A model generated the notes under the pieces. The model searched no databases. It saw only the letters and a list, made by a program, of their open reading frames with translations, and was not told the DNA's origin. From assembly GCF_020097835.1 (NCBI RefSeq), contig NZ_CP083666.1, positions 186,001-250,000 of the forward strand: a stretch of 64,000 bases of DNA, read 5' to 3'. This document shows positions 1 through 8,307 of the stretch, one piece after another. The stretch is from Haloprofundus halobius (GTDB lineage: Archaea > Halobacteriota > Halobacteria > Halobacteriales > Haloferacaceae). Within the stretch, counting starts at the first letter, position 1. Every line of letters begins with the position of its first letter. Both the position numbers and the translations under genes were made by a program.

Positions 1-296
1 TGTTGACCGAGGGCGGAACGCCCTCCGAGAGCGACTACGACGCCGTCTGGAAGGTCGTTCCCCCGTTCGGCCCGTTCCCCGGTGCGCTCTCGGACACCTA
101 CCCGCTGAACGCGCAAGTGCCGAATCGACTCGACGACGCGGCCCGACGTGCGGCCGCCGAGGGTGTCGCGGCGCTCGTCGCCGACAATCCCGACGTCTCC
201 GTTACGCTCGCGTACGACGGCTGGGGCGAGGTGGCGCTCGACCGGCTCCCCGAGTCGGTGACGCTCGAACCGCTGTCGACGGTCGCGACGGAGTGA
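1..296 (+). CDS. tgtA: tRNA-guanine(15) transglycosylase, C-terminal end (partial)
   Basis: The reading frame is open at the left edge of the window, so only the last ~98 residues are visible. The tail contains a PPFGPFP...SDTYPLNAQVP segment that resembles the C-terminal part of haloarchaeal archaeosine transglycosylases, which swap guanine-15 of the tRNA D-arm for preQ0. The identification leans on this short segment and on the neighbour: arcS, the next pathway enzyme, starts 52 bases downstream on the same strand. The first TTG in frame is probably internal rather than a true start. No PUA domain is visible in the tail. Some other TGT-related protein remains possible. Confidence 0.72.
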   Translation, partial: LTEGGTPSESDYDAVWKVVPPFGPFPGALSDTYPLNAQVPNRLDDAARRAAAEGVAALVADNPDVSVTLAYDGWGEVALDRLPESVTLEPLSTVATE

Positions 297-348
297 CGGC
301 GTCGGCGGACAAAGCAAGATAGTTCACGCTCCGTCGCAGAGAGCGACT

Positions 349-2106
349 ATGACCGATTACTTCGAGGTGCACGCCCGCGACGGGGCCGCTCGCCTCGGCG
401 AACTCCGCCTCTCGGAGTCGCGCACCACGCCCGCGCTCGTCGACGATATCGTCGACGACGCCGGCAGTCTCTGGGCCGCCGACCGCGACGTTCCCGAGGG
501 CGACGAAAGTCTCCTCACTGTCCTCCCGCACCGCGGCTTTCCCGCTGGCACACGCGAAGAAGTCAAGGAGTCGTTCGCCGTCGACTACCCCGACGCCGAC
601 TACCCCAGCGTGGCCGTCGTCGCGTCCGACGCCGTCCGCGACGTGGGCGCGGACGCGTACATTCTTTCGGACGCACACGGGTTCGTCGGCCACGCCGCCG
701 CGTTCAAAGACGCCATCATCGAGGCACGTGAGTCGCTGCCGGCCGACACCGCGCTGTTTCTCTCGGGGGTCGCGACGCCGACGAACGTCGCGACGCTCGT
801 CTACGCGGGCGTCGACCTCGTCGACGCCAAACGCGCGCGAGTCAAGGGTTTCGAGGGGAAGTACCTCACGAGCGACGCCGAGTACTTCCTCGAAGACCTC
901 GACGAACTCCCGTGCGCCTGTTCGGCCTGCCTCGGCGGGCGTGAGGACTTCTCCCGCGAGGACTGCGCCGCACACAACGTCAACGCGCTGACGGCGGAGC
1001 TCGCGACGGTCCGTCGCCGCGTCCGCGACGGCCGCCTCCGCGACTACGTCGAGGGACAGGCCCGACACGACGTGTGGCTCACCGCCGCCTTCCGCGAGTT
1101 CGACCAGCAGTACGGCTATCTGGAGCAACGGACGCCCGTGATTCGCGACTCGGAACTCACGGCGGCGACCGAGGACTCGCTTCGCCGCGTCGAGATTCAG
1201 CGCTTCGCCGAGCGGGTGACGACCAGATACCGGAATCGGTTCGACACGCCGCTCGTCCTCGTCCCGTGTTCGGCACGGAAACCGTACAGCGAATCGCAGA
1301 GCCACAGTCAGTACCACGACGCCGTCCAGTTCCGCGCCCACCAGGTGTCGATGACGTCGCCCATCGGCGTCGTCCCGCAGGAACTCGAACTCACCTACCC
1401 CGCCCAGCACTACGACTCGGTCGTGACGGGTCGGTGGTCCGAAGACGAAAAGCGGTTCGTCACCGAAGTGCTGCGCCGGTATCTCGAACGCAACGAGTAC
1501 CCGCGCGTCGTCGCGCACGTCCCGCCGGAGGGCTACCGCGACATCGTCGAACGCGTCGAAAGGGAGGTGGAGATGCCGTTCGAGTACACCGTCGAGGACC
1601 ATCCGACGACGACGGAGTCGCTGGCGAATCTGGCGTCGACGCTCTCGAACGAACCCAAGTACCGAAAGCGCGAGCGCGAGCACAACACGGTGAAAGCCAT
1701 CGCCGACTACCAGTTCGGCGACGGCGCGGGCGACGCGCTGTTTTCGGACGCTGACATCCGGACGACGAGTCGCTACCCCAAACTCCAGGTCCGCGACGCC
1801 GACGGCGAGCAGTTGGCGACGATGGTGCCGCAGTACGGCGTGCTCTCGTTCACCCTCGCTGGTGCGCGACTGTGGGACGCCTCCGACGCGCCGACGAAGC
1901 GCGTCGGGATAGACGGGTTCGTTCCGCACGGCAGCGTCCTCGCACCCGGCGTCGTCGACGCCGACGAGGAGATTCGACCCGGCGACGAGGTGGTCGTCGA
2001 CGGCCCGAAGGCGTTCGCCGTCGCCAGAGCGGAGATGTCGGGGCCGGAGATGGCAAAATCGACACGCGGCGTCGCCGCCGAGGTGCGACACGTCGACGAA
2101 AAATAA
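349..2106 (+). CDS. arcS: Archaeosine synthase ArcS (TgtA2)
   Basis: 585 residues. ArcS acts on preQ0-15 in tRNA. In the current model it attaches lysine to the nitrile, and the radical SAM partner RaSEA then splits the adduct to give archaeosine. The family-specific motif PCSARKPYSESQSH lies at about residues 306-319 and matches the ArcS pattern PC-x3-KPY-x2-S-x2-H, absent from true transglycosylases. The N-terminal half is the degenerate TGT-like part (CACSACLGG zinc-type cysteines near 185-195). The last ~75 residues look like a PUA domain (SRYPKLQVRDADGEQLATMV onward). It directly follows the tgtA end on the same strand. A RaSEA homologue lies at 33122-34192. Confidence 0.93.
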   Translation: MTDYFEVHARDGAARLGELRLSESRTTPALVDDIVDDAGSLWAADRDVPEGDESLLTVLPHRGFPAGTREEVKESFAVDYPDADYPSVAVVASDAVRDVGADAYILSDAHGFVGHAAAFKDAIIEARESLPADTALFLSGVATPTNVATLVYAGVDLVDAKRARVKGFEGKYLTSDAEYFLEDLDELPCACSACLGGREDFSREDCAAHNVNALTAELATVRRRVRDGRLRDYVEGQARHDVWLTAAFREFDQQYGYLEQRTPVIRDSELTAATEDSLRRVEIQRFAERVTTRYRNRFDTPLVLVPCSARKPYSESQSHSQYHDAVQFRAHQVSMTSPIGVVPQELELTYPAQHYDSVVTGRWSEDEKRFVTEVLRRYLERNEYPRVVAHVPPEGYRDIVERVEREVEMPFEYTVEDHPTTTESLANLASTLSNEPKYRKREREHNTVKAIADYQFGDGAGDALFSDADIRTTSRYPKLQVRDADGEQLATMVPQYGVLSFTLAGARLWDASDAPTKRVGIDGFVPHGSVLAPGVVDADEEIRPGDEVVVDGPKAFAVARAEMSGPEMAKSTRGVAAEVRHVDEK

Positions 2107-2443
2107 CGACAGTTCACGACCGTTCACGCCGAAACGCCGAAATCAATTATTGGGATATAGACCCTCTACTCCCGGTATAGGACGGTTATCGGAGAAATAG
2201 AAGATTTCTCAAAAACGGTCACGATTCCCGACCGGTTTTCCGCCCCCTGTGAATCGCTCACAGCGTGGGAGTACACCGGGTCGAATCGACGCTTCCGGTC
2301 GGTTTCATCGGTCCATAACGCCCACCAACTGTGTATTTATCAGGTGGACAGTTGTAGCTATTTATTCGACACCGTGTTGTATCGTTCTCCAGTCGGAACG
2401 CGGACGCCGGAACCGGGCCTCCGGCCGGACCGACACACGAGCC
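2107..2443. other. Intergenic region after arcS, AT-rich
   Basis: About 340 bases without a convincing gene. It is clearly more AT-rich than its surroundings (2140-2215 and 2330-2390). It holds a perfect 7-bp inverted repeat, GAGAAAT and ATTTCTC, at 2192-2198 and 2204-2210, and TATA-like stretches at 2150-2160 and near 2358-2367 (CTATTTATTC). The latter could serve the small genes that begin at 2444. An open frame crosses part of the region but its composition does not look coding. Confidence 0.5.
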
Positions 2444-2590
2444 ATGTCACAGATCCAATACCACGGCAGCGATCTACACCGACAGGGTACCGTACCGAAC
2501 CGCCCCGCGCGGGCGGCGGAAGCGCCGACGAACGCGCCGGCAGCGACGAGTACTCACGGGGTGATCGAAGATGGTTGCTACCGCCGCTGA
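2444..2590 (+). CDS. Small hypothetical protein (48 aa)
   Basis: A 48-codon ATG frame beginning MSQIQYHGSDLHRQG, rich in Ala, Pro and Arg in its middle, with no recognisable domain. Its end overlaps the start of the next gene by 20 bases (2571-2590), the arrangement expected for translational coupling. A TATA-like box about 80 bases upstream is the nearest promoter candidate. Short length and lack of any known family make it uncertain. It may be no more than a spurious frame. Confidence 0.35.
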   Translation: MSQIQYHGSDLHRQGTVPNRPARAAEAPTNAPAATSTHGVIEDGCYRR

Positions 2591-3128
2591 TATCGTTGCG
2601 CCCAACGGCTGGATGTGCGAGGCGCTCTCGGACGACGAAGTCACGTTCGTCCCCGAGCGATGGCGTCTCTCGCTACACGCCGTTCGGTTGCCGAATCAGG
2701 AGTGGGAGCTGTACTGTCGTGAGAACGCGGGCGAGGCGACGAGCGCGACGACCATCGGATTCACGCAGACTCGGTCGTCGGCGGTAGCCGCGTTCGTCGA
2801 GGCGATGGAGTGGATAAACACCGTCGCCGACCCGAAACACCGCGAGTCGGAAGTGACTGAGATACCGGTGCGCATCGGCGCGCTCGTCGACCACCTCACC
2901 GCCCGCTCGGACGTCCTCGAAGGCGAGACGTGGGGGCACACGCGCGGACAGCCGTTGGATGTCGCCGACCGCGGTAGCCTCGGCGGCTCTCGTCGCCACC
3001 TCGCCCCGCCGGGAAGCGGCGGATCGCGGAGCACGGCCGAGGACATCTGGGAGTCGCTCGCGGACCATCGGTTTCGCCAAACGCAGCGAAGTAGCAGCCG
3101 GAACGCACCGAACTCCTCGATGGGGTGA
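2571..3128 (+). CDS. Hypothetical haloarchaeal protein
   Basis: 185 residues, family not recognised. The N-terminal ~125 residues look like a folded soluble domain (WELYCRENAGEA near 44-55, then a helix AVAAFVEAMEWINTVAD). The last ~55 residues are low in hydrophobics, rich in Gly, Arg and Ser, and unlike the acidic norm of this genome. That suggests either a disordered tail or a frame change near position 2940 relative to an ancestral gene. The start is ATG at 2571, overlapping the preceding small frame. Confidence 0.6.
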   Translation: MVATAADIVAPNGWMCEALSDDEVTFVPERWRLSLHAVRLPNQEWELYCRENAGEATSATTIGFTQTRSSAVAAFVEAMEWINTVADPKHRESEVTEIPVRIGALVDHLTARSDVLEGETWGHTRGQPLDVADRGSLGGSRRHLAPPGSGGSRSTAEDIWESLADHRFRQTQRSSSRNAPNSSMG

Positions 3129-3242
3129 GGACGAGGACCGACGCCCGCGGGCGCCGCCGTGACCGACGGTGAGGCGTCGGCGCCCGCTTTCGGTCCGAAC
3201 GAGCGGACGAACTTTTTAGACGCGGCCGCGTGACTCCGAGCC

Positions 3243-3629
3243 ATGGAGCACATTTCGCTCGGCGTCCCGCGTCGCATCCTCGATTCGCTCCCGGACGACA
3301 GCGACGCCGCCGCACAGGACATGCAGCGCGCCGTCGACGGCATCGAGTCGCGCATCAACCGCGCCATCGACGAGGCCGAAGACGAAGCCGAGGCCGCCGA
3401 GTACGTCACCGACGCGCTCGAACGACTGGAGTCGCAACTCGAACGCTACGACGAGTTCGTCCCCGAACTGCGCGCGTGGGGCCAGTCGCCCATCTACGCC
3501 ATCGCGTGGCGGAACCTCCACGCCGACTTGATGCTCCAGTTATACGAAATCGACTGGCTGACCGAACAGATCGACCGCGAGCGGAACCACCGCCTCGTCG
3601 AGGACGGCATCCGTTTCGGGAAGCGGTAG
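3243..3629 (+). CDS. Hypothetical helical protein upstream of yqeC
   Basis: 128 residues, soluble, very acidic in the middle (DEAEDEAEAAEYVTDALE), and probably an all-helical bundle given long amphipathic stretches and no Gly/Pro-rich loops. The C-terminal part (IAWRNLHADLMLQLYEIDW) is more hydrophobic and could be an interaction surface. It ends 6 bases before the YqeC-like gene, so the two are likely co-transcribed. No family recognised, and the role is not inferable beyond possible linkage to cofactor handling. Confidence 0.75.
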   Translation: MEHISLGVPRRILDSLPDDSDAAAQDMQRAVDGIESRINRAIDEAEDEAEAAEYVTDALERLESQLERYDEFVPELRAWGQSPIYAIAWRNLHADLMLQLYEIDWLTEQIDRERNHRLVEDGIRFGKR

Positions 3630-3635
3630 CGGCCC

Positions 3636-4379
3636 ATGCATCTCGCAGACGCACTCGCCGCGCGGGAGGGGATGACCTGCGTCGTCGGCGCGGGCGGGAA
3701 GAAGACGACGATGTACGCGCTCGCCGCGCGTCTCGACCGGGCCGTCGTCACCGCGTCGGTCCGCATCCCGATTCCGTCGCTCGAAGAGAACGTCGAAGAA
3801 GTCGTCGTCACCGACGACCCGCTCGGCGCGCTCGAAGCAGCGACGCCCGACGACTTTCCTCTTGGCTTGGTCCCCGGCCAAGCCGACGACGTGCGGTACC
3901 ACGGCTACGAGAACGAACTTCTGGACCGCCTCGCCGACTCGCACGACGGTCCGGTTCTCGTCAAAGCCGACGGCGCGCGGATGCGCGACTTCAAAGCCCC
4001 GAGCGACAGGGAACCACAGATTCCCGAGACGACGGATACCGTGCTCCCCATCGCCAGCGCGCACATCGTCGGCGAACCCTTAGACGAGAACCTCGTCCAC
4101 CGACCCGAACGAGTCGCCGAAATCGCCGGAATCGACGTGGGCGACACGATGACGGCCGAAACGGTTGCGGCTGTTCTCGCCAGCGACGACGGGGGACTGA
4201 AACGAGTCCCCGGGGAAGCGACGGCGGTTCCGGTCGTGAACAAAGTCGACGACGTTGTACTGGCCGGCGTTGGAAGAGAGATCGCGTTGAAGGTGCTGGA
4301 GCGCGCCGGTGGCCGAGTCGAGCGAGTGGTTCTCACACGAATGAACCACGACGACCCGGTGGTCGACGTAGTGGGTTGA
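3636..4379 (+). CDS. YqeC-like putative selenium/molybdenum cofactor accessory protein
   Basis: 247 residues. A Walker A-like loop GAGGKKTT lies at residues 18-25, as in the YqeC family, which is found near selenium-dependent molybdenum hydroxylases and MobA-type proteins. Family members are thought to act in labile selenium or molybdenum cofactor maturation, but the biochemistry is not well settled. LVKADGARMRDFKAP near the middle and VVNKVDD further on are typical family segments. It converges with mobA (minus strand), with only 9 bases between the stops. I see no selenium genes in the window, so a purely Mo/W role is equally plausible. Confidence 0.75.
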   Translation: MHLADALAAREGMTCVVGAGGKKTTMYALAARLDRAVVTASVRIPIPSLEENVEEVVVTDDPLGALEAATPDDFPLGLVPGQADDVRYHGYENELLDRLADSHDGPVLVKADGARMRDFKAPSDREPQIPETTDTVLPIASAHIVGEPLDENLVHRPERVAEIAGIDVGDTMTAETVAAVLASDDGGLKRVPGEATAVPVVNKVDDVVLAGVGREIALKVLERAGGRVERVVLTRMNHDDPVVDVVG

Positions 4380-4388
4380 CCCGTCGCG

Positions 4389-5009
4389 CTACCGTACTTG
4401 CTCGAACTCCGCGGCCGCGTCCTCGAACTCCTCGCGCGTGTTCAGGTTCTTGAACGTTCGCAGACTCCCGCGTTCGGCAATCTCCGACTCGTCGACGACG
4501 ACGTAGTCCAACTCGAACAGCGGGTCGATAATCTTGCGTGCGCCTTCTTCGAGCGCCGCATCGCAGGCGTCGGCCATCGCCGTCGCCCGGTAGACAGCGT
4601 GGGTCGTCTGGAACCACTTGTCCTCCAACTGCGCCACGGCCGCGTCGTGGCCCTCGGCGCGTTCGAACAGGTACGAGACGACATCTGGGTCGACAAAGGG
4701 CATGTCGCAGGCGACGACGACGGCGTACTCGCCGGAGACGGCGCGGAGGCCGGTCCGGATCCCCGACATCGGCCCCTCGTCGGGGGTCTCGTCCTCGGCG
4801 ACGGAGACCGTATGTGGATATCCCTCGAACGCGTCGCGTATCGCCGCGCGCTGGTCGGCGCGGCAGTTCACCACGAGAGAGTCGACGACGCCGGCGAGTC
4901 GGTCGCCGACGCGGCGAATCATCGGGGTTCCGGCGAGGTCGGCTGTCGCTTTGTCGGCGTCGCCGAAGCGGGTCGAGCGACCGCCGGCGACGATGACTGC
5001 CGTACGCAT
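4389..5009 (-). CDS. mobA: Molybdenum cofactor guanylyltransferase-like protein
   Basis: 206 residues. It is an NTP-transferase of the MobA type, which adds GMP to molybdopterin. The N-terminus VIVAGGRSTRFGDADKA carries the nucleotide-binding GGxSxRFGxxDK signature. VVACDMPFVDPDV in the middle contains the metal-binding Asp of the CDMP motif. I chose ATG at 5009 because the signature must sit close to the N-terminus; the frame stays open further upstream. It faces the YqeC-like gene tail to tail and is divergent from the AOR homologue. The alternative is a related nucleotidyltransferase with another substrate, since haloarchaea encode several. Confidence 0.85.
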   Translation of the reverse strand: MRTAVIVAGGRSTRFGDADKATADLAGTPMIRRVGDRLAGVVDSLVVNCRADQRAAIRDAFEGYPHTVSVAEDETPDEGPMSGIRTGLRAVSGEYAVVVACDMPFVDPDVVSYLFERAEGHDAAVAQLEDKWFQTTHAVYRATAMADACDAALEEGARKIIDPLFELDYVVVDESEIAERGSLRTFKNLNTREEFEDAAAEFEQVR

Positions 5010-5138
5010 GCGTGGCGGTTCGGTCGGACGCGACAAGCCTCTTGCGTCGGAGCGAACCACCGACGGTCGGTCGTCCGCCGCCACCCAAACTGCCGCCCCG
5101 CCAACGCTTATTGCCGTGAAGAATCATTTATAAATCAG

Positions 5139-6986
5139 ATGACGACCCCCACGCGCGACGCCGTGCTGCGGGTGGACCTCTCGGCGGGAAGCGTCGAGCG
5201 AACGCGCGTTCCCGAGGAGTGGCGACGCGATTACCTCGGCGGGAAGGGGGTGGGCGCGCGCTACCTCTACGCGGACCTCGCCCCCGGCGTCGACCCGCTC
5301 GGCCCCGACAATCTTCTTTCCTTTATGCTCGGCCCGCTGTCCGGTTACCTCCCGGGCGAGACGCGCTACGCGGCGGTGACGAAGTCGCCGCTCACCGGCG
5401 GCTTCCTCGACTCCTACGGCGGCGGGTCGTTCCCCGAGCGCCTCGCCGGGTCGCTCGACGACTGTCTCGGCGTCCTCGTCTCCGGTCGCGCCGAGAGCCC
5501 GGTCGCGCTCGTGGTCGAGGACGGAACGGTGACCATCGAACCCGCCGACGACCTCTGGGGCCGCGACACCGTCGAGACGGACGCCGCGTTCCCCGACGCG
5601 GCCGTCGCGTGTATCGGCCCGGCCGGCGAGTCCGAAGTCGCCTACGCCACTATCGCCTCCGACGCCGGCGACCACCACGCCGGACGCGGCGGTGCAGGAG
5701 CGGTGATGGGTTCGAAGCGACTGAAAGCCGTCATCGCCCGCGGCGACGCCCCCGAAGTGCCGTCCGAACTCCGCGACCTGCGCGAGCAGTACGAGCGCCG
5801 GTACGCGGACCACGACACGGGACGCTGGCAGGCCGCTGGCGAGACGCTGGAGAGCGTCGACTTCGCCAACGAAGTCGGGGTCCTCGCCACCGAGGGGTGG
5901 CAGCGAGGGCGGTTCGCGGGGGCGGAGAACATCGGAATCGAGGCGGCGCGCGAGGCGGCCGTCGGCCGCGAACGCGAAGGCGACGCCGCGCCCGGTGGCT
6001 TCCGTATCCGAACCGGAGATGGCGAGCACGAGAGCGTCCCGCGCGGGGCGACGCCGATGACGCTCGGGGCCGGACTCGGCGTCGAGGAGTTCGACGCCGT
6101 CGCGGCGCTCGGCGAGACGTGCGACCGACTCGGCATCGACGTCATCAGCGCCGGGAACGCTATCGCGTGGGCTATCCGCGCTGCCGACGCTGGCCTCGTC
6201 GAAACCGATGTCCGCTTCGGCGACGAGGAGGCGGCGCGGCGACTGCTCACCGCAATTGCGATGCGCGACGTCGAACTGGCCGACGCGCTCGCCGACGGCG
6301 TCGACGCCGCCGCCCGGCGCTACGGCGGCGACGACCTCGTACCGACGGTGAAGTCGATGGAACTGCCGACGTACGACCCCCGCGGCGCGGTGGGGATGGC
6401 GCTGGCGTACGCGACGAGCGACCGTGGTGCGTGCCATCGTCGCGCCAGACCGGTCGAGCGCGAGGTGTTCGAGGCGTGGGACGACGCCGACGTGGTCGAA
6501 GCCGTCGCGGGCGCGCAGACCGTCCGCTCCGTTCTCTGGAGTCTCGTCGCCGACGACTTCGTCGGCGAGACGATGTGGGGCGACCTCGGCGCGGAGTGGC
6601 TCGCGGCGGTCGGACTCCCCCACGACGCCGACGAACTGAGCCGAACCGGCGAGCGCATCTGGACGCTCGTCCGCCTGTTCAACGTCCGCGAGGGGTTCGA
6701 CCGGGCGGACGACGCGCTCCCCGAGGCGCTGCGCCGTCCCCTCGCGGACGGCCCGGCGGCCGGTAGCGCCGTCGATCCCGAGGCGTTCGGGCGACTGCTC
6801 GACGCCTACTACGCCGCTCGCGGGTGGGGGTCCAACGGTCGACCGACTCGAGCGACGGTCGAGCGATTCGGCCTCGGAAGCGTCGTCGACGACGCGACGC
6901 CGCTGGCCGACGAGGCGACGAGCGCCGAACGGACGAACCGCCGAACGACCGCCGCAGACGCCGACCACCACACAGATGACAGATAG
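5139..6986 (+). CDS. Aldehyde ferredoxin oxidoreductase homologue lacking Fe-S ligands
   Basis: 615 residues, AOR family. The tungstopterin-binding signature GRGGAGAVMGSKRLKAV is at residues 182-198 and the family segment YDPRGAVGMALAYATSDRGACH is at 412-433. Canonical AORs bind a [4Fe-4S] cluster through C-x2-C-x3-C plus a distant Cys. Here the expected region (about 280-300) has no Cys, and the distal site reads AGAQTVRSVLW. The only Cys are at 109, 158, 328 and 432. The intact pattern is present in the paralogue at 27950-29881. The start is ATG 5139; GTG 5163 is an alternative given a TTTATAAA box at 5127-5134. The last 11 bases overlap the next gene. Function after loss of the cluster is unknown. 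Confidence 0.88.
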   Translation: MTTPTRDAVLRVDLSAGSVERTRVPEEWRRDYLGGKGVGARYLYADLAPGVDPLGPDNLLSFMLGPLSGYLPGETRYAAVTKSPLTGGFLDSYGGGSFPERLAGSLDDCLGVLVSGRAESPVALVVEDGTVTIEPADDLWGRDTVETDAAFPDAAVACIGPAGESEVAYATIASDAGDHHAGRGGAGAVMGSKRLKAVIARGDAPEVPSELRDLREQYERRYADHDTGRWQAAGETLESVDFANEVGVLATEGWQRGRFAGAENIGIEAAREAAVGREREGDAAPGGFRIRTGDGEHESVPRGATPMTLGAGLGVEEFDAVAALGETCDRLGIDVISAGNAIAWAIRAADAGLVETDVRFGDEEAARRLLTAIAMRDVELADALADGVDAAARRYGGDDLVPTVKSMELPTYDPRGAVGMALAYATSDRGACHRRARPVEREVFEAWDDADVVEAVAGAQTVRSVLWSLVADDFVGETMWGDLGAEWLAAVGLPHDADELSRTGERIWTLVRLFNVREGFDRADDALPEALRRPLADGPAAGSAVDPEAFGRLLDAYYAARGWGSNGRPTRATVERFGLGSVVDDATPLADEATSAERTNRRTTAADADHHTDDR

Positions 6987-7845
6987 CATCGACCTCGACG
7001 AACTGGACGTATCGACCGACAGCGACGCGGAGAGTGCCAATCGTGGCGACTGGTTCTGGAAGGGGGAAGGCGACCCAGACGACGAGCGGGGGGCCGGAGA
7101 CTCCGACGACGGATCTCTCGGTTCGCCCGACGTCGCCGAGCGTTCCGGTGCCGACGCCGCTGCCGCCGAGAACGCCGCCGACACTACCGTCGCTGATACT
7201 GCCGAGGCAGCCACCTCGACGGAGACGGACCCCGACATCGACACGAGTGCGGAGACCGATTCCGACGCGAGCCACCGCCCGATCCCGCGCGTGCCGCGAA
7301 CCGACGACGGCAGTCCCGTCGGCATCCCAATCGAGGGCGGCGGCGCAGGCGGCGCGGCGACCGGGAGTATCGACGCCGACGACGCGGCCGCTGCAGACGA
7401 CGACGCGGAACCGGAGCCCACGGGACCACACGGGAGCGGCCCCTCCGAGATGACGATGGCGCTGACGTACGAGGCGGTGAAGCGACTGGAGAACCCCGCC
7501 GCCGCGTTCGCCGACGCCGAGGGGTGGACCGACTGGCTCGGCATCGTCGGCGACGTGGACGCGCACGTCATCACCAAGTTCCAGCGCGAGTCGGTCGTCG
7601 ACGTGGACTTCTTCAACGGTACCGGCACCGGTCCGGCCGAGCGTCTCGCCGGCATCGACGGCCACTCGATGTTCTTCGCCGAGCGGATGGTCGTCGTCGG
7701 CGTCGCGGGCGTCGACGAGTACATCGCCGAGGCGAGCGGGTGGGAGTTCGTCCCGCTGGAGACCGCCGCGGAGAAAGCCGGCTGGCCGCTCGTCGACGAG
7801 AGTGAGGGAACCGAGAACCACGTCGGCGACGCGGCGGAACGCTGA
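6976..7845 (+). CDS. Hypothetical protein with acidic N-terminal tail (DUF7124-like)
   Basis: 289 residues. Residues 1-155 are disordered and rich in Asp, Ala, Ser and Thr. The C-terminal ~130 residues form a compact domain starting MTMALTYEAVKRLENP and including DVDFFNGTGTGPAERLAG. I recall a haloarchaeal family of this type (DUF7124), but this was not checked. The ATG overlaps the end of the AOR homologue by 11 bases, so translation is probably coupled and the two proteins may function together. No catalytic motif is evident. Confidence 0.75.
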   Translation: MTDSIDLDELDVSTDSDAESANRGDWFWKGEGDPDDERGAGDSDDGSLGSPDVAERSGADAAAAENAADTTVADTAEAATSTETDPDIDTSAETDSDASHRPIPRVPRTDDGSPVGIPIEGGGAGGAATGSIDADDAAAADDDAEPEPTGPHGSGPSEMTMALTYEAVKRLENPAAAFADAEGWTDWLGIVGDVDAHVITKFQRESVVDVDFFNGTGTGPAERLAGIDGHSMFFAERMVVVGVAGVDEYIAEASGWEFVPLETAAEKAGWPLVDESEGTENHVGDAAER

Positions 7846-7897
7846 GACCGCCTCCCCGCACGTAATTTTTTGTGACTCCGACACGCACTAGCACAGT

Positions 7898-8164
7898 ATG
7901 AGTCTCAGAAACGGGTTCCGGCAGTCGTCGGTGCTCACGTTCGGCATTCTCGCCGCGATGGCGTGGCTGGCGCTCACCGCGGTACAGGTGTTCTCGTCGG
8001 TCGAGTCGCCGCTGACGTGGGCCGACCCGCCCGTCGGGACGGGCGCGATGGGCGGTCTCGTCGGTATCGGCGTGATGGTCGTCTTCGTCGGCGTCCTGCT
8101 GGTGCTGTTCAGCGAACTCGGCCACTCCGACCCCGCGCCGGAGGCGTGGCCGCCGGAGCGATGA
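7898..8164 (+). CDS. Small two-TM membrane protein
   Basis: 88 residues with two hydrophobic segments, roughly residues 13-33 (VLTFGILAAMAWLALTAVQVF) and 50-70 (GLVGIGVMVVFVGVLLVLF), and a short charged C-terminus. An AT-rich box (TAATTTTTT, about 7863-7871) lies ~30 bases before the ATG, the spacing of a leaderless haloarchaeal promoter. The stop overlaps the start of the zinc-ribbon gene (ATGA), and that gene overlaps the next, so three genes form one operon. Function unknown. Confidence 0.75.
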   Translation: MSLRNGFRQSSVLTFGILAAMAWLALTAVQVFSSVESPLTWADPPVGTGAMGGLVGIGVMVVFVGVLLVLFSELGHSDPAPEAWPPER

Positions 8165-8307
8165 CGCAGTTCGAGTGCACCGAGTGCGGCCAACTCGGGC
8201 GGTTCGGACGCTTCGACGAGTCGACGCTGACGATGCGCTGTCCCGTCTGCGAGGAACAGACGGTCTGGACCGTGGCCTTCGCCGACGAGGGAGGGGTGTC
8301 GTTTTGA
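8161..8307 (+). CDS. Small zinc-ribbon protein (CPxC type)
   Basis: 48 residues. Two Cys pairs, CTEC near the start and CPVC about 20 residues later, form a C4 zinc ribbon of the kind abundant among haloarchaeal micro-proteins. The start ATG overlaps the preceding stop (ATGA), and its own stop overlaps the following TTG start. That places it in the middle of a tightly coupled three-gene operon. Such proteins are often regulators or protein-interaction modules; the specific partner cannot be read from sequence. Confidence 0.8.
   Translation: MTQFECTECGQLGRFGRFDESTLTMRCPVCEEQTVWTVAFADEGGVSF

Noticed and set aside
202-2127. Long minus-strand open frame opposite tgtA/arcS
   Set aside because: It is the complement of the arcS coding frame. 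GC-rich third positions create long mirror frames; the protein is Arg-rich and matches nothing, while the plus frame has clear ArcS motifs.
2192-2210. Terminator for arcS
   Set aside because: The 7-bp inverted repeat is followed by A residues, not a T-run, on the plus strand, and it lies 86 bases past the stop. Left as an unexplained inverted repeat.
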